54,166 bases of DNA from Myxococcales bacterium (GCA_023954815.1 JAGSHB010000019.1:1-54166), one strand, 5' to 3'; positions 43,870 through 53,298 are shown, counted from the first letter of the stretch. Notes: generated by a model not told the origin, from the sequence alone. A program made the numbers and translations.

Positions 43870-45072
43870 ATGAACCTGAGTACGCTGATTGCTGAAGCAC
43901 GAGAAAAACAAGCCAGTGACCTGCACCTTGAGCCCGGTTTGCCGCCTGCATTTCGGGTCCGAGGCAAGCTGGAGTTGGGACCGCAGCCGCTTGGTGGGCG
44001 GATCTTGCTGGACTTGGCCAGGGAAGTGATAGGCGAGGGCAGCTGGCCGGACTTCATCGCGCGGCGCTCGTTTGATGGGTCGCGGGTCGTCGCTGGTGCC
44101 CGCATTCGGGTCAATGTGCTGCAGACGGCACGTGGCGTGGGCATGGCGATCCGCCTGCTGGGCGCCACGCAGCCGTCGTTGGAGAGCCTGAACCTCCATC
44201 CCGACCTGGCGAAGTTGGTCACTCCGAGTCACGGGCTGGTGCTGGTGTCAGGGCCGACCGGCTCCGGCAAGACGGCGACGTTGGCGGCCTTGGTCGAGCA
44301 CATCAACGGCCGTCAGGCGCGCCATGTGCTGAGTATCGAGCAACCGATTGAGTACGTCTTTCGCCCGCGGCGCGCTTTCATTCGGCAGCGGGAAGTAGGG
44401 CGGGACACGCCGAGCTTCGATCAGGCCCTGCTCGACGCGCTGCGCGAAGATCCCGACGTCATCGTCGTCGGTGAGATGCGCGATCCCGAGACCATGCGCC
44501 TGACGCTCGCGGCTGCGGAGACAGGCCACCTCGTCCTCGCCACGCTCCACGCGTCTACGGCGGGCGAGGCCCTCAGCCGCCTCGTCGCCAGCTTTCCGGC
44601 TGAGGCGCAGTCCGGCGTCCGCGCGCAGCTCGCAGCCTGTCTCAACGCGGTGGTCTGTCAGCGGCTGACTTGGTGGCCCGCTGCTGGTTGCCGCGTGCCG
44701 GAGATCGAGCTCCTGACTGCCACCGACGCCGTGCGTAATCACATCCGCGAGGGCAACATCTTCAAGGTCCGGAGCGCGATGGATACGGGCGCGAGGGACG
44801 GCATGTGGACTCGTCCGCGCTACCAACGCTGGCTGAGCGAACGCAGCCAATTTCACCGCCCCGACGCCCGCCAGACCGCGCCCGTCAGCACCTTTGAATC
44901 TGAAGCCATCCGTCCCGCCGGTGCGATGACGCCGCCCAGAGCCCGGTCCCGTCAGGCACCCCGCCCGCCCGCAGCAGCGCCCGCGACGCCTCCGCCTGCC
45001 GATGGCGCGGTGGTCATCGAAGACGACCACGTTCACATCGGTGACCTGATCGCGCAGATCGAGCGCAGTTGA
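43870..45072 (+). CDS. PilT/PilU-like type IV pilus ATPase with Pro-rich tail
   Basis: 400 residues. N-terminal PAS-like domain opening with ASDLHLEPGLPPAFRVRGKL, then the AAA+ core: Walker A GPTGSGKT (128-135), Asp box around FIRQREVG, Walker B DVIVVGEMRD (195-205) and His box TGHLVLATLHAS (218-229). The Glu of GEMRD is the PilT/PilU form. Residues about 335-400 are a Pro/Ala-rich linker and an acidic C-terminal segment not found in PilT. The AIRAG motif of canonical PilT is not evident. Retraction ATPase is the best guess; no other pilus gene is in view. Confidence 0.9.
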   Translation: MNLSTLIAEAREKQASDLHLEPGLPPAFRVRGKLELGPQPLGGRILLDLAREVIGEGSWPDFIARRSFDGSRVVAGARIRVNVLQTARGVGMAIRLLGATQPSLESLNLHPDLAKLVTPSHGLVLVSGPTGSGKTATLAALVEHINGRQARHVLSIEQPIEYVFRPRRAFIRQREVGRDTPSFDQALLDALREDPDVIVVGEMRDPETMRLTLAAAETGHLVLATLHASTAGEALSRLVASFPAEAQSGVRAQLAACLNAVVCQRLTWWPAAGCRVPEIELLTATDAVRNHIREGNIFKVRSAMDTGARDGMWTRPRYQRWLSERSQFHRPDARQTAPVSTFESEAIRPAGAMTPPRARSRQAPRPPAAAPATPPPADGAVVIEDDHVHIGDLIAQIERS

Positions 45073-45160
45073 AGCGGCAAACGGCCCGGGTGACCCAACA
45101 AGGTCTGCCGAGAGGCTGTCTTGTCCTGCAGGCGCTTGCGCTGGTTGGGGATTGACCGCC

Positions 45161-46255
45161 ATGCTCGGCGCCATGCATGCACTAGAGCCCATTTTATTCG
45201 CGCTGCCTCGCTTCGTCGCAGCCTTCATCTTTCTCATGGCCGCCCGCTGGATCTTCCCGAAAGTGACGCCATATGACGTCACCAAAGAGATCTCAGAGGC
45301 CGACAATCCGGCGTTTTCGGCGGTTTTCTCGGGCTATATGCTCGCCGCCGCCTTCGCCTTGTGCGGCGCCTTGTATGGGGCCGAGGGCGACCTGGTTGGC
45401 GATCTGATCTCGGTGTCCATCGGCGGCGCAGCGACCCTGACGTTGCTGCCCCTGAGCCTCTGGCTGATTGACCGCGGGCTGTTGCGCGCGTACCCGGTCG
45501 CCCGTGAGGTGTCTGAAGATCGCAACTTGGGCGCTGGCTTTGTCCTCGGCGGTGCCGCGCTGGCCACAGGCCTCGTCATCGAAGGCGCGCTGACCGGTCA
45601 CAGCGACGGCATCACCGCCCTCATCCGAGACATCGTCGTCTATTGGGCTGCCGGGCAATTGCTCTTGCTCGTCAGCGGCGCCGTCTTTCAAAAGCTCATG
45701 CCATTCGACGTCCATGCGCGCATCGAACAGGACGACAACGCCGCGGTCGGCCTCGCCTTCGGTGGTTTCTTGGCCGGTATGGGTGTCGTCGTTCGCGCCT
45801 CGCTAGAGGGCGCATCCAGCGACGTCTGGGTCGAACTTGGGGTCATCGCCCTCTGGGGGCTCATGGGGTTGGTCGTACTCAGCGTCGCCGCTGCGTTGCT
45901 CGATCGGGTGCTCTTGCCGAAAGTCGACATCGCCTACGAGTTGGTCAACGACCGCAACCTCGCTGTCGGCGGGGTGGTTGCGTCGTCCTTTGTCGCTGCG
46001 GCCATCCTCTTGGCGGCGGCGCTGCATCCTTCGAGTCACGGCACGCCAGCCGCGCCGGCTGCGCCCACCGCTGCTAGTCACGAAACCGCCGGTGGACCGG
46101 ATGACCTGGGCGAGCCGGGCAAGTCTGCCGGGGCTGTCGAGTCTGCCGAGTTTGCCGAGCCTGGCGACTCAGAAGAGCTCGGCGGAGCCCACGCCCCGCC
46201 CGGGCAACTCCCTGGCGCCACAACCCCCGTACACGGCCAGGAGGTGACGCCATGA
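45161..46255 (+). CDS. Membrane protein with two DUF350 domains
   Basis: 364 residues from ATG 45161; a TTG at 45152 and an ATG at 45173 are alternatives and none has a strong ribosome site. Eight predicted helices as two four-helix DUF350 units (about 20-150 and 160-290). Each unit has the same internal pattern: an acidic stretch (EISEADNPAFSAVFSGY; EQDDNAAVGLAFGGF), then VSEDRNLGAGFVLGG or ELVNDRNLAVGGVV. The C-terminal ~75 residues are Ala/Glu/Pro low complexity. DUF350 proteins (YjfL-like) lie in a conserved operon with PspA, DUF2491 and DUF4178 proteins. The stop overlaps the next gene by four bases. Confidence 0.88.
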   Translation: MLGAMHALEPILFALPRFVAAFIFLMAARWIFPKVTPYDVTKEISEADNPAFSAVFSGYMLAAAFALCGALYGAEGDLVGDLISVSIGGAATLTLLPLSLWLIDRGLLRAYPVAREVSEDRNLGAGFVLGGAALATGLVIEGALTGHSDGITALIRDIVVYWAAGQLLLLVSGAVFQKLMPFDVHARIEQDDNAAVGLAFGGFLAGMGVVVRASLEGASSDVWVELGVIALWGLMGLVVLSVAAALLDRVLLPKVDIAYELVNDRNLAVGGVVASSFVAAAILLAAALHPSSHGTPAAPAAPTAASHETAGGPDDLGEPGKSAGAVESAEFAEPGDSEELGGAHAPPGQLPGATTPVHGQEVTP

Positions 46256-47850
46256 GTCGTCTGACGCCATCGGCCACCCGCCTCCTCCGGGCGCGCTCGC
46301 CCCTGAGTCTGTTGCTTATCCTAGCTGTCGTCGGCAGCGGATTTATCGCTTGGCTGCCCACAGAGGCTGACGCTCGCGGCTTTCGGCGCTCCCGCTTCCG
46401 CTCGTCCCGGCGCTCGTGGAGCTCGTCGCGTCGTCGATCGACCTATCGCCCGCGCACCCGCCGCAAGGCTCGCACCCGGTCGCGCACCCGGTCCCGCAGT
46501 CGGTCGCGGCCGTCCCGCAAGCGCACGACCACCCGCTCTACGAGACGGACGCGGTCCAATTCGGCTGCGCGCTCCCGTCGCAGCAGGCAAGCAGCGCGCT
46601 ATCGGCCGCGGTCCCACCGCAGCCCGCTCAGCCGTCGTTCGCGCCCCCATGCCTACAGGCAAGCCCGGCGCGCGCGCAGTGCCTATCGCCAGGCGCGCAA
46701 CCTCGGTCTCGCGTTCGCGACGTACTCCTTGGCTCGGTCTCATTTTCAGACCACCCACGCGGCCCGCTATCCGACCGCATTTTCCGTGCGACCGACCACC
46801 CGGCCAGCCTACATCCCCAAGACCACGCTGGTCGGCGGGGTCGCTACGCCGGTGCGTTGGTCCAATTCGCTTCACCGCTATGGGGTCCGTAAAAACGGGC
46901 ACATGGCGCCATATCAGCTGTGGTCCGACCGCGCGGCCACAAGTGGGCTGATGACCTCAGCGGGCTACTTCTGGGGGCCCAAGCCGAAGTCTGCCAGCGG
47001 CGGATGGGGTCTGTTCATCGGTCTGGCTATCGGCGGGGTCATCTTCTTCGTCCTGATCTTCATCGGGTTCTTGGTCCTGCGCGCGATTCGCAAAAGCCTG
47101 ACCGGCGGCGGACCGAAGAAGGTCACAGCATCCAAGCGGCAACCCATCTTACCCCCGCCCGGTCTGCGTCACGATGAGCCCATGCACCCCGACTACTGGA
47201 TGCAGCTCGCCATCGGGGATTTTGTCGTGATCCACGATTTCCAGGCGTTCGAGGACGCGCTAGACGGGCCCAAGGGCGTGCGCTACGGCGACGATTTCCG
47301 AATCAAGAGCCTGATTCGGTTGCGCGGCGCTGCGGCCGGCAGTTGGGACGGCGTGCTGGCCGAATTGGAGCAGATGGGGCTGCAGTCCCTCTGGCTCTTG
47401 GCGTGGCGGCAGGGGGGGCAGACCCAACTGAGTGTCTACTACGCCCCCACCGGCTTTGAGCCTGGCACGCGGACGGCGCTGCTCGATCGCGACGAAACGT
47501 GGCCTTTCCAGGAGCCGACATCCGATGATTGGCGCCCCGGCGAGTTGGCGTACAACCACGAGGTCACCCATGTCGGCACGGGTGCAGATGGCGCGGAGAC
47601 GGAGCAGCGCTTTGTGCAATTGCCCGGTGGTCCCGCCGCCGCTGGTTCGAGCAGCGAGCCCGGCGCAGCCAATCTGCAGGCCGCGACGGTGGTGCGTTGG
47701 CGCTGTGCTGATGCGCCCCACAACCCGCTGATGCTGCTGTTGGAGCAAGGCGCGAGCGCCGACATGGCGGGCGGTCACTTGCGCCTGTGGTTGGGGACGC
47801 CAGTGGACTCGCACGAGGTCGGCGTCACGCCCGTGAGCGTGCGGAGCTAG
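46252..47850 (+). CDS. Arg/Ser-rich membrane protein with C-terminal domain possibly DUF2491/DUF4178-like
   Basis: 532 residues. Signal sequence at 1-41 (SLLLILAVVGSGFIAWLPTEADA). Residues about 43-155 are an extreme Arg/Ser block with dozens of RS and SR pairs. There is a central Tyr/Thr segment, one transmembrane helix (~252-277, FIGLAIGGVIFFVLIFIGFLVL), and a C-terminal cytoplasmic domain from about 305 (YWMQLAIGDFVVIH, then YGDDFRIKSLIRLRG, then LLDRDETWPF). That domain is in the right genomic place for DUF2491 or DUF4178, which accompany DUF350. I cannot decide between them by eye. The basic block would lie outside the cytoplasm, where it could bind nucleic acid or polyanions (inference). 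Confidence 0.75.
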   Translation: MSRLTPSATRLLRARSPLSLLLILAVVGSGFIAWLPTEADARGFRRSRFRSSRRSWSSSRRRSTYRPRTRRKARTRSRTRSRSRSRPSRKRTTTRSTRRTRSNSAARSRRSRQAARYRPRSHRSPLSRRSRPHAYRQARRARSAYRQARNLGLAFATYSLARSHFQTTHAARYPTAFSVRPTTRPAYIPKTTLVGGVATPVRWSNSLHRYGVRKNGHMAPYQLWSDRAATSGLMTSAGYFWGPKPKSASGGWGLFIGLAIGGVIFFVLIFIGFLVLRAIRKSLTGGGPKKVTASKRQPILPPPGLRHDEPMHPDYWMQLAIGDFVVIHDFQAFEDALDGPKGVRYGDDFRIKSLIRLRGAAAGSWDGVLAELEQMGLQSLWLLAWRQGGQTQLSVYYAPTGFEPGTRTALLDRDETWPFQEPTSDDWRPGELAYNHEVTHVGTGADGAETEQRFVQLPGGPAAAGSSSEPGAANLQAATVVRWRCADAPHNPLMLLLEQGASADMAGGHLRLWLGTPVDSHEVGVTPVSVRS

Positions 47851-47905
47851 TCCGTCACTCGATCAGCTAGATCACCGCAATGACCTTGGTTTTGTGGGCA
47901 GTCTT

Positions 47906-49693
47906 CTACGTCAGCGGCTTCACGCCTGCGATGGTGAGCACCGCATTGACGATGCCCATGAGGCCTTCGCCAGCGACCAATCCCGAAGCCAGCGCGAAGT
48001 TGAACTTGTCGACCGCGCTAGGGTTCACTTTGCGCCAGATCATCCACGCCAGCATGCCGTAGACCATGACCAGGCTGTAGTACGCCGGGATGATGAAGGC
48101 GATGCCCATGGCGAGGCCGCTCGGCACCCACTTGGCGATGGCCGGGATCTTGCGGAGCAGCGGTACCGCCATGCCAACCAGGGCCGCGCCGATGACCGCC
48201 TCGACGGCGTGGGGGGGCAACGCATCAAAGCCCTTGGCCAGCAGCTCAGCCATGGCCTTCCATGCAAAGGCCGCCGGCGCAGGCAGCTTCTCGCCACCGA
48301 TCTCGTAGCTGGTGGTGAACAGGGCGTAGACCGGCACCACGAAGAACACACCCGCGCAGATACCGGCGAGCTGAGCGAAGAACTGTTTGCGGGGCGAGGC
48401 GCCGAGCAGGTGGCCAGTCTTCAGGTCCTGCATCATGTCGCCGGCCTGGGACGCGCCCGCGCCGGTGATCGCCGCGGCCATGAGGTTGGTGCTCATGGCG
48501 CCGGGAGCGATACCGCCGTAGACCAGCTGGGTCACCTTACCCATACCGCCAATCGGGTTGATGTCCGTCTCACCGACCGAGCGCACGGCCACGATGGCGA
48601 GCACCGACGACAGCGCGATCGCGACCACCGTCATCAGCGGGTGAATGTCGAAGAGGTAAAAAGCGATGGTCGCCGTCAGCACGGAGCCAGCGGCTAGGCC
48701 ACCCATCCACCAGCTGTTGGGGATGTGGGAGTCATCCGCCGATCCGTCGCCGCCGGTCGTCTTCTTGGCCATGGTCAGCGCGCGGGCGAAGGTCTTCCAG
48801 CTCATCGCTAGGCTCATCAGCGCCTCGGAGACCATCAAGGCCACACCGGGCCAGAGCAACCAGCCACGGGCGCCGGTTTTGTAGGACATGATCTTGCCAG
48901 GCGCCCAGCCTTGCTCCAGCGCCATCGGCCCAAGACCGACCCAGGCGATCAGCGCGCCGAGGAGCAGCGATAGACACACGCGGGGGCCGATAAGGAAACC
49001 AGCGCCGAAGAGACTCGGTCCGAGGTAGAGCTTAAAGCCCCACGATGCGGCGAGGGTGATGGCGGCGACGTCGACCCATTTGTAGATCGGCGGTGACTCG
49101 AGCTGCGGCACAAAGTGCGACGTCAGGGTGAACAGACCGGCAGCCAAACCGGCGTAGATCAGCACTTTGGCCTTGGCGAGGGCTTCCCCGGCGTCTGAGA
49201 ACATGGCCAAGATCGTCTCGGCGGTAGCGGTGCCGGTAGGAAAGCGCAGCTTCTCCTCGACCACCATCTGACGGCGCAGCGGCACGGCGAAAAACACACC
49301 CAGAAAGGCGACAGCCAGGGACCAGAGCACGAGGCCGGTCCACGAGATCTTGTAGCCCAGCAGGTTCATCGCGGGGATGGCCGCCACCAACCCTGCAGCC
49401 GAAGCCATGGAGCCCGCAGCGGAGCCGGCGGTCTGGGTGATGTTGGTCTCCAGCACGCTGAGGTGCTTGCCCATGAGGCGGAACACCGCGAAGCCGAGCA
49501 CCGCGCTGACGATAGATGCACCAAAGGTCCAGCCGATCTTCAACCCGATGTAGATGTTGGTGCAGGCGACCACGCTACCGACCAAGCAGCCGACGATGAT
49601 CGCGCGGGCGGTGAGCTGTTTTTCACCTGGCTTAGGGAAGTACTTCTGGTCGCTCTCTGGTTGCGTTTCGAGCTGAACTGGCGCGTCGGACAT
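47906..49693 (-). CDS. OPT-family oligopeptide transporter
   Basis: 595 residues from ATG 49693; a TTG at 49711 is the alternative. About 14 membrane helices. The family features ARAIIVGCLVGSVVACTNIYIGLKIGWTFG, the ITQTAGSAAGSMASAAGLVA segment, PTGTATAETI and the MMQDLKTGHLLGASPRKQF loop (given as regions) are present. OPT proteins are proton-coupled importers of peptides, glutathione or metal chelates. The charged N-terminus of about 25 residues is cytosolic. Located downstream of a surface lipoprotein on the same strand, 89 bases apart. Confidence 0.9.
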   Translation of the reverse strand: MSDAPVQLETQPESDQKYFPKPGEKQLTARAIIVGCLVGSVVACTNIYIGLKIGWTFGASIVSAVLGFAVFRLMGKHLSVLETNITQTAGSAAGSMASAAGLVAAIPAMNLLGYKISWTGLVLWSLAVAFLGVFFAVPLRRQMVVEEKLRFPTGTATAETILAMFSDAGEALAKAKVLIYAGLAAGLFTLTSHFVPQLESPPIYKWVDVAAITLAASWGFKLYLGPSLFGAGFLIGPRVCLSLLLGALIAWVGLGPMALEQGWAPGKIMSYKTGARGWLLWPGVALMVSEALMSLAMSWKTFARALTMAKKTTGGDGSADDSHIPNSWWMGGLAAGSVLTATIAFYLFDIHPLMTVVAIALSSVLAIVAVRSVGETDINPIGGMGKVTQLVYGGIAPGAMSTNLMAAAITGAGASQAGDMMQDLKTGHLLGASPRKQFFAQLAGICAGVFFVVPVYALFTTSYEIGGEKLPAPAAFAWKAMAELLAKGFDALPPHAVEAVIGAALVGMAVPLLRKIPAIAKWVPSGLAMGIAFIIPAYYSLVMVYGMLAWMIWRKVNPSAVDKFNFALASGLVAGEGLMGIVNAVLTIAGVKPLT

Positions 49694-49782
49694 GCTGTTT
49701 ACTGGCTCCAAAAAAGGGGGCGTGCGGCGGCAGAGTGCGTTGTAAAGCCGGGCAGTTCAAGTGGGGGGCGAGCGGTCAAAGG

Positions 49783-50496
49783 CTACGGCGCGCTGTGAAT
49801 CAGGGCGACGGCGTCGAGGTCAAAACCAGCCGACGGTGCATCGCACGCGTTGTGGCCCGTGTCTGTGATGCGCACATAGCGAGCGGACTTCACGCCGATG
49901 GTGGCCAGATCAAACGCGTCCCCGCCCGCCGTGTCGGGATCGATAGGACCAGGGTCAGTGGTGCTGTTGGCCAGTACGGGACTTACCCCCGCGCAGCCTG
50001 GAAACCCGGCCTCCTTGTCGGTCGGATCGCACGGCCACTCGGTCCAATGCTCGCCGTCTTTGCTCACGGCCACACGACCGGTCTCGGTCCAGCCGGGGAA
50101 GGGGTTTTCGAACACCAAGAGATCGGGGCCCGGCTTATCGATGAGGGTGCGCTCGCCAAAACTGAGCACGATGCTGCCGCCGCATCCCAAGGACACGACA
50201 TCGAGTGAGCCTGAATTGGCGCCGCCGCCAACTGGGCCTCCCAGAACGACGCCGGGAAGCTTGTCTTGGCCAAAACCGCCGCCTTTTCCGGCCGAAAAGC
50301 TGACAACCTGCTTCGCGAACGGGCCATGGATTGCGGCATCACTGGCTTGTGCGCCGTCCGTCGCCCCGCCGTCTGTAGCGCCATCATCTGTCGTCACGCC
50401 GAGGGCCGAGCCGCCTTGGCCGCACCCGCCGAGCAAAGCAAGAACGACCAGGACGACCAGGGCGATGGTTGATTTACTGGACCGATGATCTACCAC
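49783..50496 (-). CDS. Surface lipoprotein of unknown function
   Basis: 237 residues from GTG 50496 (AGGA six bases upstream), overlapping the crotonase stop by seven bases. Lipobox LLGGC at about residue 25, then an Asp/Gly/Ala linker (DDGATDGGATDGAQASDAA). The mature domain has a GPDLLVFENPFPGW motif and VAVSKDGEHWTEWPCD, ending FDLDAVALIHS. This pattern recurs in cell-surface proteins of Myxococcota and Bradymonadota (from memory), where it forms a beta-sandwich. The C-terminal part resembles F5/8-type discoidin folds (inference). Confidence 0.75.
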   Translation of the reverse strand: MVDHRSSKSTIALVVLVVLALLGGCGQGGSALGVTTDDGATDGGATDGAQASDAAIHGPFAKQVVSFSAGKGGGFGQDKLPGVVLGGPVGGGANSGSLDVVSLGCGGSIVLSFGERTLIDKPGPDLLVFENPFPGWTETGRVAVSKDGEHWTEWPCDPTDKEAGFPGCAGVSPVLANSTTDPGPIDPDTAGGDAFDLATIGVKSARYVRITDTGHNACDAPSAGFDLDAVALIHSAP

Positions 50497-51296
50497 TGAC
50501 GTTCCTGAAATGGGGTGTCAGGCGCCTTGGTATTGCGCTTGGTGGCGATGCGCTGATTCTTGGAACGCAGCATCCGCAATTGCCAACGCCGCTCGGCCGC
50601 CAATGCGGTGGTCTCGTCCGCGCCCCAGGCCTGGGTGAACAGGTGTTTGGCGCCGGCTGTCGCGTCCGGTGAGCGCTGGGCGATCTCCTCGATCAGCGCC
50701 TTCGCTGCGCCCATTGGATCGGTCTCCACGCGCGTGATCAGCCCGATGTCTTCCGCCTCCGTGCCCGAGAGCACCTTCGCCGTCCACGTCAGCTCTAAGG
50801 CCACGTCGCGGCCCACCACCTCCCGCAGCAGCACCGTACCGCCCATGTCCGGCACGAGCCCCCACTTGGCCTCCATGATCGACAGCTGCGCATCTGGCGT
50901 CGCAAAGCGAATGTCTGCTCCGAGCGCCAGCTGCATCCCCGCGCCAAAACAGCTGCCCTCGATCGCGGCGATCACGGGCACAGACAGATCGCGCCAGCAC
51001 AAATTGACCTTCTGAAAGCGATTGATCGTCGGCTTGAGCAACGCGGCCGCCGCCCACGCCGCACGGGCCGGGCTGCCCATGACGCTCTTGATGTCCAAGC
51101 CTGCACAAAAAGACGGTCCCTGGCCGTGCACAATGACGCCGCGGATCTGACGATCGCGCTGCAGCGTCGCCGCCGCCGCGATCAACTCGTCGACCATCTG
51201 TAGGTCCATGCCATTGTGTTTGTCGGGGCGGCACAGGGAAACGACAGCGATTGCGCCATCTGTCTGCACATCGACGCGTGGGGATTGTTGGCTCAC
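50490..51296 (-). CDS. Enoyl-CoA hydratase/isomerase-family protein
   Basis: 268 residues from GTG 51296 with GGAGT seven bases upstream; the frame is open to 51452 but the extra 52 residues do not look like crotonase. Oxyanion-hole segments are GPSFCAGLDIKS and GSCFGAGMQLALGADIR. In the second, Gln replaces the first catalytic Glu of true hydratases, while the Glu and Asp of IMEAKWGLVPDMGG fit the spacing in dienoyl-CoA isomerases. It may therefore be an isomerase rather than a hydratase (inference). The start is 194 bases from the divergent XRE-cupin gene. Confidence 0.88.
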   Translation of the reverse strand: MSQQSPRVDVQTDGAIAVVSLCRPDKHNGMDLQMVDELIAAAATLQRDRQIRGVIVHGQGPSFCAGLDIKSVMGSPARAAWAAAALLKPTINRFQKVNLCWRDLSVPVIAAIEGSCFGAGMQLALGADIRFATPDAQLSIMEAKWGLVPDMGGTVLLREVVGRDVALELTWTAKVLSGTEAEDIGLITRVETDPMGAAKALIEEIAQRSPDATAGAKHLFTQAWGADETTALAAERRWQLRMLRSKNQRIATKRNTKAPDTPFQERQW

Positions 51297-51490
51297 GGGT
51301 GACTCCACAGCTGATCCCAGATCACATGGGACGGCATTTCGTAGCCCGACTGCGCCGGAAAAGGAAGCCGCCGCTTCCAGCTTCTCATCTGTAGCTTCAC
51401 ATTTGTGGCGACGCATCTCGGAGTGCCCAAGGGGCGGGATTTGTAGGCGCATGGGCCACGGCTGGCAGACAGATGCGCTACCCTCCGGTC

Positions 51491-52087
51491 ATGAACGACG
51501 CGCCTCCCGACATCTCATGCACGCCCCTGGCAAGTCGTGCTGGCGACCCTGGCATCTGGTTGGCCGACAATGTGCGGGCGCTCCGTGAGTCTCGGCAGCT
51601 CAGTCAGCGCCGGTTGGCGACGCTGGCGGGGGTACCGCGGGCTACCTGCACGCACCTGGAGTCCGGTGCTGCCAACCCGACCCTGCTCGTCCTGATGAAG
51701 GTCGCCGCCGCCCTGCAAGTCAGTGTTGACGAGCTCATCGCGCCGCCCCGCGCGGTCTTTCAAGTCTTCCCGGCCGACGCCCTCCGGCAGCGCACCAAGG
51801 GCGGGGTACACGTCCGCAAATTGCTGCCAGCGCCCCTGCCCGGACTCGATCTCGAGCGCCTGCAATTGGCCGCTGGCGCGCGGATGGCTGGGGTGCCTCA
51901 CACACCGGGCACCCAGGAGTATCTCGCTTGTGAATCCGGTGAGGTCGAGCTGGTTGTCAGCGGTGAGGTCGTGCAGCTGAAATCCGGCGAAATTGTTGTT
52001 TTTCGGGGCGATCAGCGCCATAGCTACGGCAATCCTGGCAAACAAATCGCCGTCGCCTATAGCGCCGTGGTCCGCAACGACGGCTGA
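51491..52087 (+). CDS. XRE-family regulator with C-terminal cupin domain
   Basis: 198 residues from ATG 51491; an ATG at 51473 is possible and neither has a strong ribosome site. Helix-turn-helix at about 24-80 (LADNVRALRESRQLSQRRLATLAGVPRATCTHLES given as a region) and a cupin at about 120-190 (GTQEYLACESGEVELVV, then VVFRGDQRHSYGNPG). Such proteins regulate small-molecule catabolism or transport genes, often near themselves. The divergent crotonase and the convergent MFS transporter are candidates. It overlaps the MFS gene by 31 bases on the opposite strand. Confidence 0.88.
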   Translation: MNDAPPDISCTPLASRAGDPGIWLADNVRALRESRQLSQRRLATLAGVPRATCTHLESGAANPTLLVLMKVAAALQVSVDELIAPPRAVFQVFPADALRQRTKGGVHVRKLLPAPLPGLDLERLQLAAGARMAGVPHTPGTQEYLACESGEVELVVSGEVVQLKSGEIVVFRGDQRHSYGNPGKQIAVAYSAVVRNDG

Positions 52088-53298
52088 CGGGCGTGCCGCA
52101 ATCTGAAGCCCGTCCAAACCAGCACGCCGACCATCATCGTGGCCAGCGCCGCCGAACGAACAGACACGCCGCCGTCCACCGCGGCTGCCGCGAATAGTAC
52201 CGACACACTCAAGGCCGTCGTTCTCAGCGCGCCGTCCAGCGCGCCGACCCGGCCCAGGTAGGCACGCCGCGTCCGCAACTGCAGCAGCGAGCTCGATAGC
52301 GTCCAGTTGCTACCGGTCCCCAATCCCCAAACGAAGACACCCACAAGCGCCAGCCCCGGCCAGGGTGCTACCGCCGTGACCAACAATCCCACAGCCGTCA
52401 GCACCTGTGCGGCCCGCAGCGCGCCGACTGTCGGCGTGCCCAGCCAACTCGCGGTCGCCGTCGGGCCGATGCCCGTGCCAATACCGCGCAGGGCGTGCAG
52501 CAATCCCAGCCCGAGACCAGTCGTCGCAGCCCCCGTCAGCCACTCCGCCTCCAAGTGAATCAGCAGCCAGACGCCAGCACCCGCTAGCGTGACGTTGGCC
52601 TTGGCGATCACCGCCTCGATCAGCACCGGATCGGTCCGCACCTCAGCGATCGCTGCTGGCAGGGCCATCGCTCCATCGCGCAGCGCGCCAGTCAGGCCTT
52701 CCGTCTCTCCCATCTCCGGCGGCGGCATCGCTGGCAGCCCACCCAAGATGCCTGCCGCCACCACGAAGGTCAGCGCGTCGATGCCCAGAGCAATCTCCGG
52801 TCCCAACAGGCTCAGCACACCACCCAGCGCCATCCCCACCGAGAACATCACGCTCCAGGTCGCGGCGTTGAGCGCGTTGGCGCTGACCAGATCTTGATCG
52901 TCGACCAGATGCCGCAGCGCGACGCCCCACGTGGGGTAGGCCATTGCCGACACACTCGCGCGGACAAAGACCAAGACTTGCACCACCAGCAACGATTCGT
53001 AGTAGGCCGCCAGCAGCAATCCGACCGTCAGCCCTGCCTCACCCAACGCCGCGAATTGCATCCATCGCCGCGCCTCAAGCCTGTCGGCGAGCAGCCCGGC
53101 CATCGGCGAAAAGAGCGCGTGAGGTAGCGTATGCAGCACCAACACCGACGCAAGGGCCAGCGCCCCCTGCCCGCTATGCAGGGCGAGCAGGCTAATGGCC
53201 ACAAAGCTCAGCCAGTCGCCCGCCATCGACACCACCTCCGCCAGCCACAGCCGCCGAAGTTGGTGATGGGTCTTGAGTAGTTGCATCATCTTGGTCAT
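52057..53298 (-). CDS. MFS transporter
   Basis: 413 residues with 10-12 hydrophobic segments. The N-terminal half carries the MFS_3-type pattern AEVVSMAGDWLSFVAISLLAL, and PMAGLLADRLEARRWM is the loop 2-3 motif. Such proteins (enterobactin-exporter-like MFS_3 group) usually export drugs or siderophores; the substrate cannot be told. The 3' end overlaps the convergent XRE-cupin gene by 31 bases, so the two transcripts would be antisense there. Confidence 0.87.
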   Translation of the reverse strand: MTKMMQLLKTHHQLRRLWLAEVVSMAGDWLSFVAISLLALHSGQGALALASVLVLHTLPHALFSPMAGLLADRLEARRWMQFAALGEAGLTVGLLLAAYYESLLVVQVLVFVRASVSAMAYPTWGVALRHLVDDQDLVSANALNAATWSVMFSVGMALGGVLSLLGPEIALGIDALTFVVAAGILGGLPAMPPPEMGETEGLTGALRDGAMALPAAIAEVRTDPVLIEAVIAKANVTLAGAGVWLLIHLEAEWLTGAATTGLGLGLLHALRGIGTGIGPTATASWLGTPTVGALRAAQVLTAVGLLVTAVAPWPGLALVGVFVWGLGTGSNWTLSSSLLQLRTRRAYLGRVGALDGALRTTALSVSVLFAAAAVDGGVSVRSAALATMMVGVLVWTGFRLRHARQPSLRTTAL

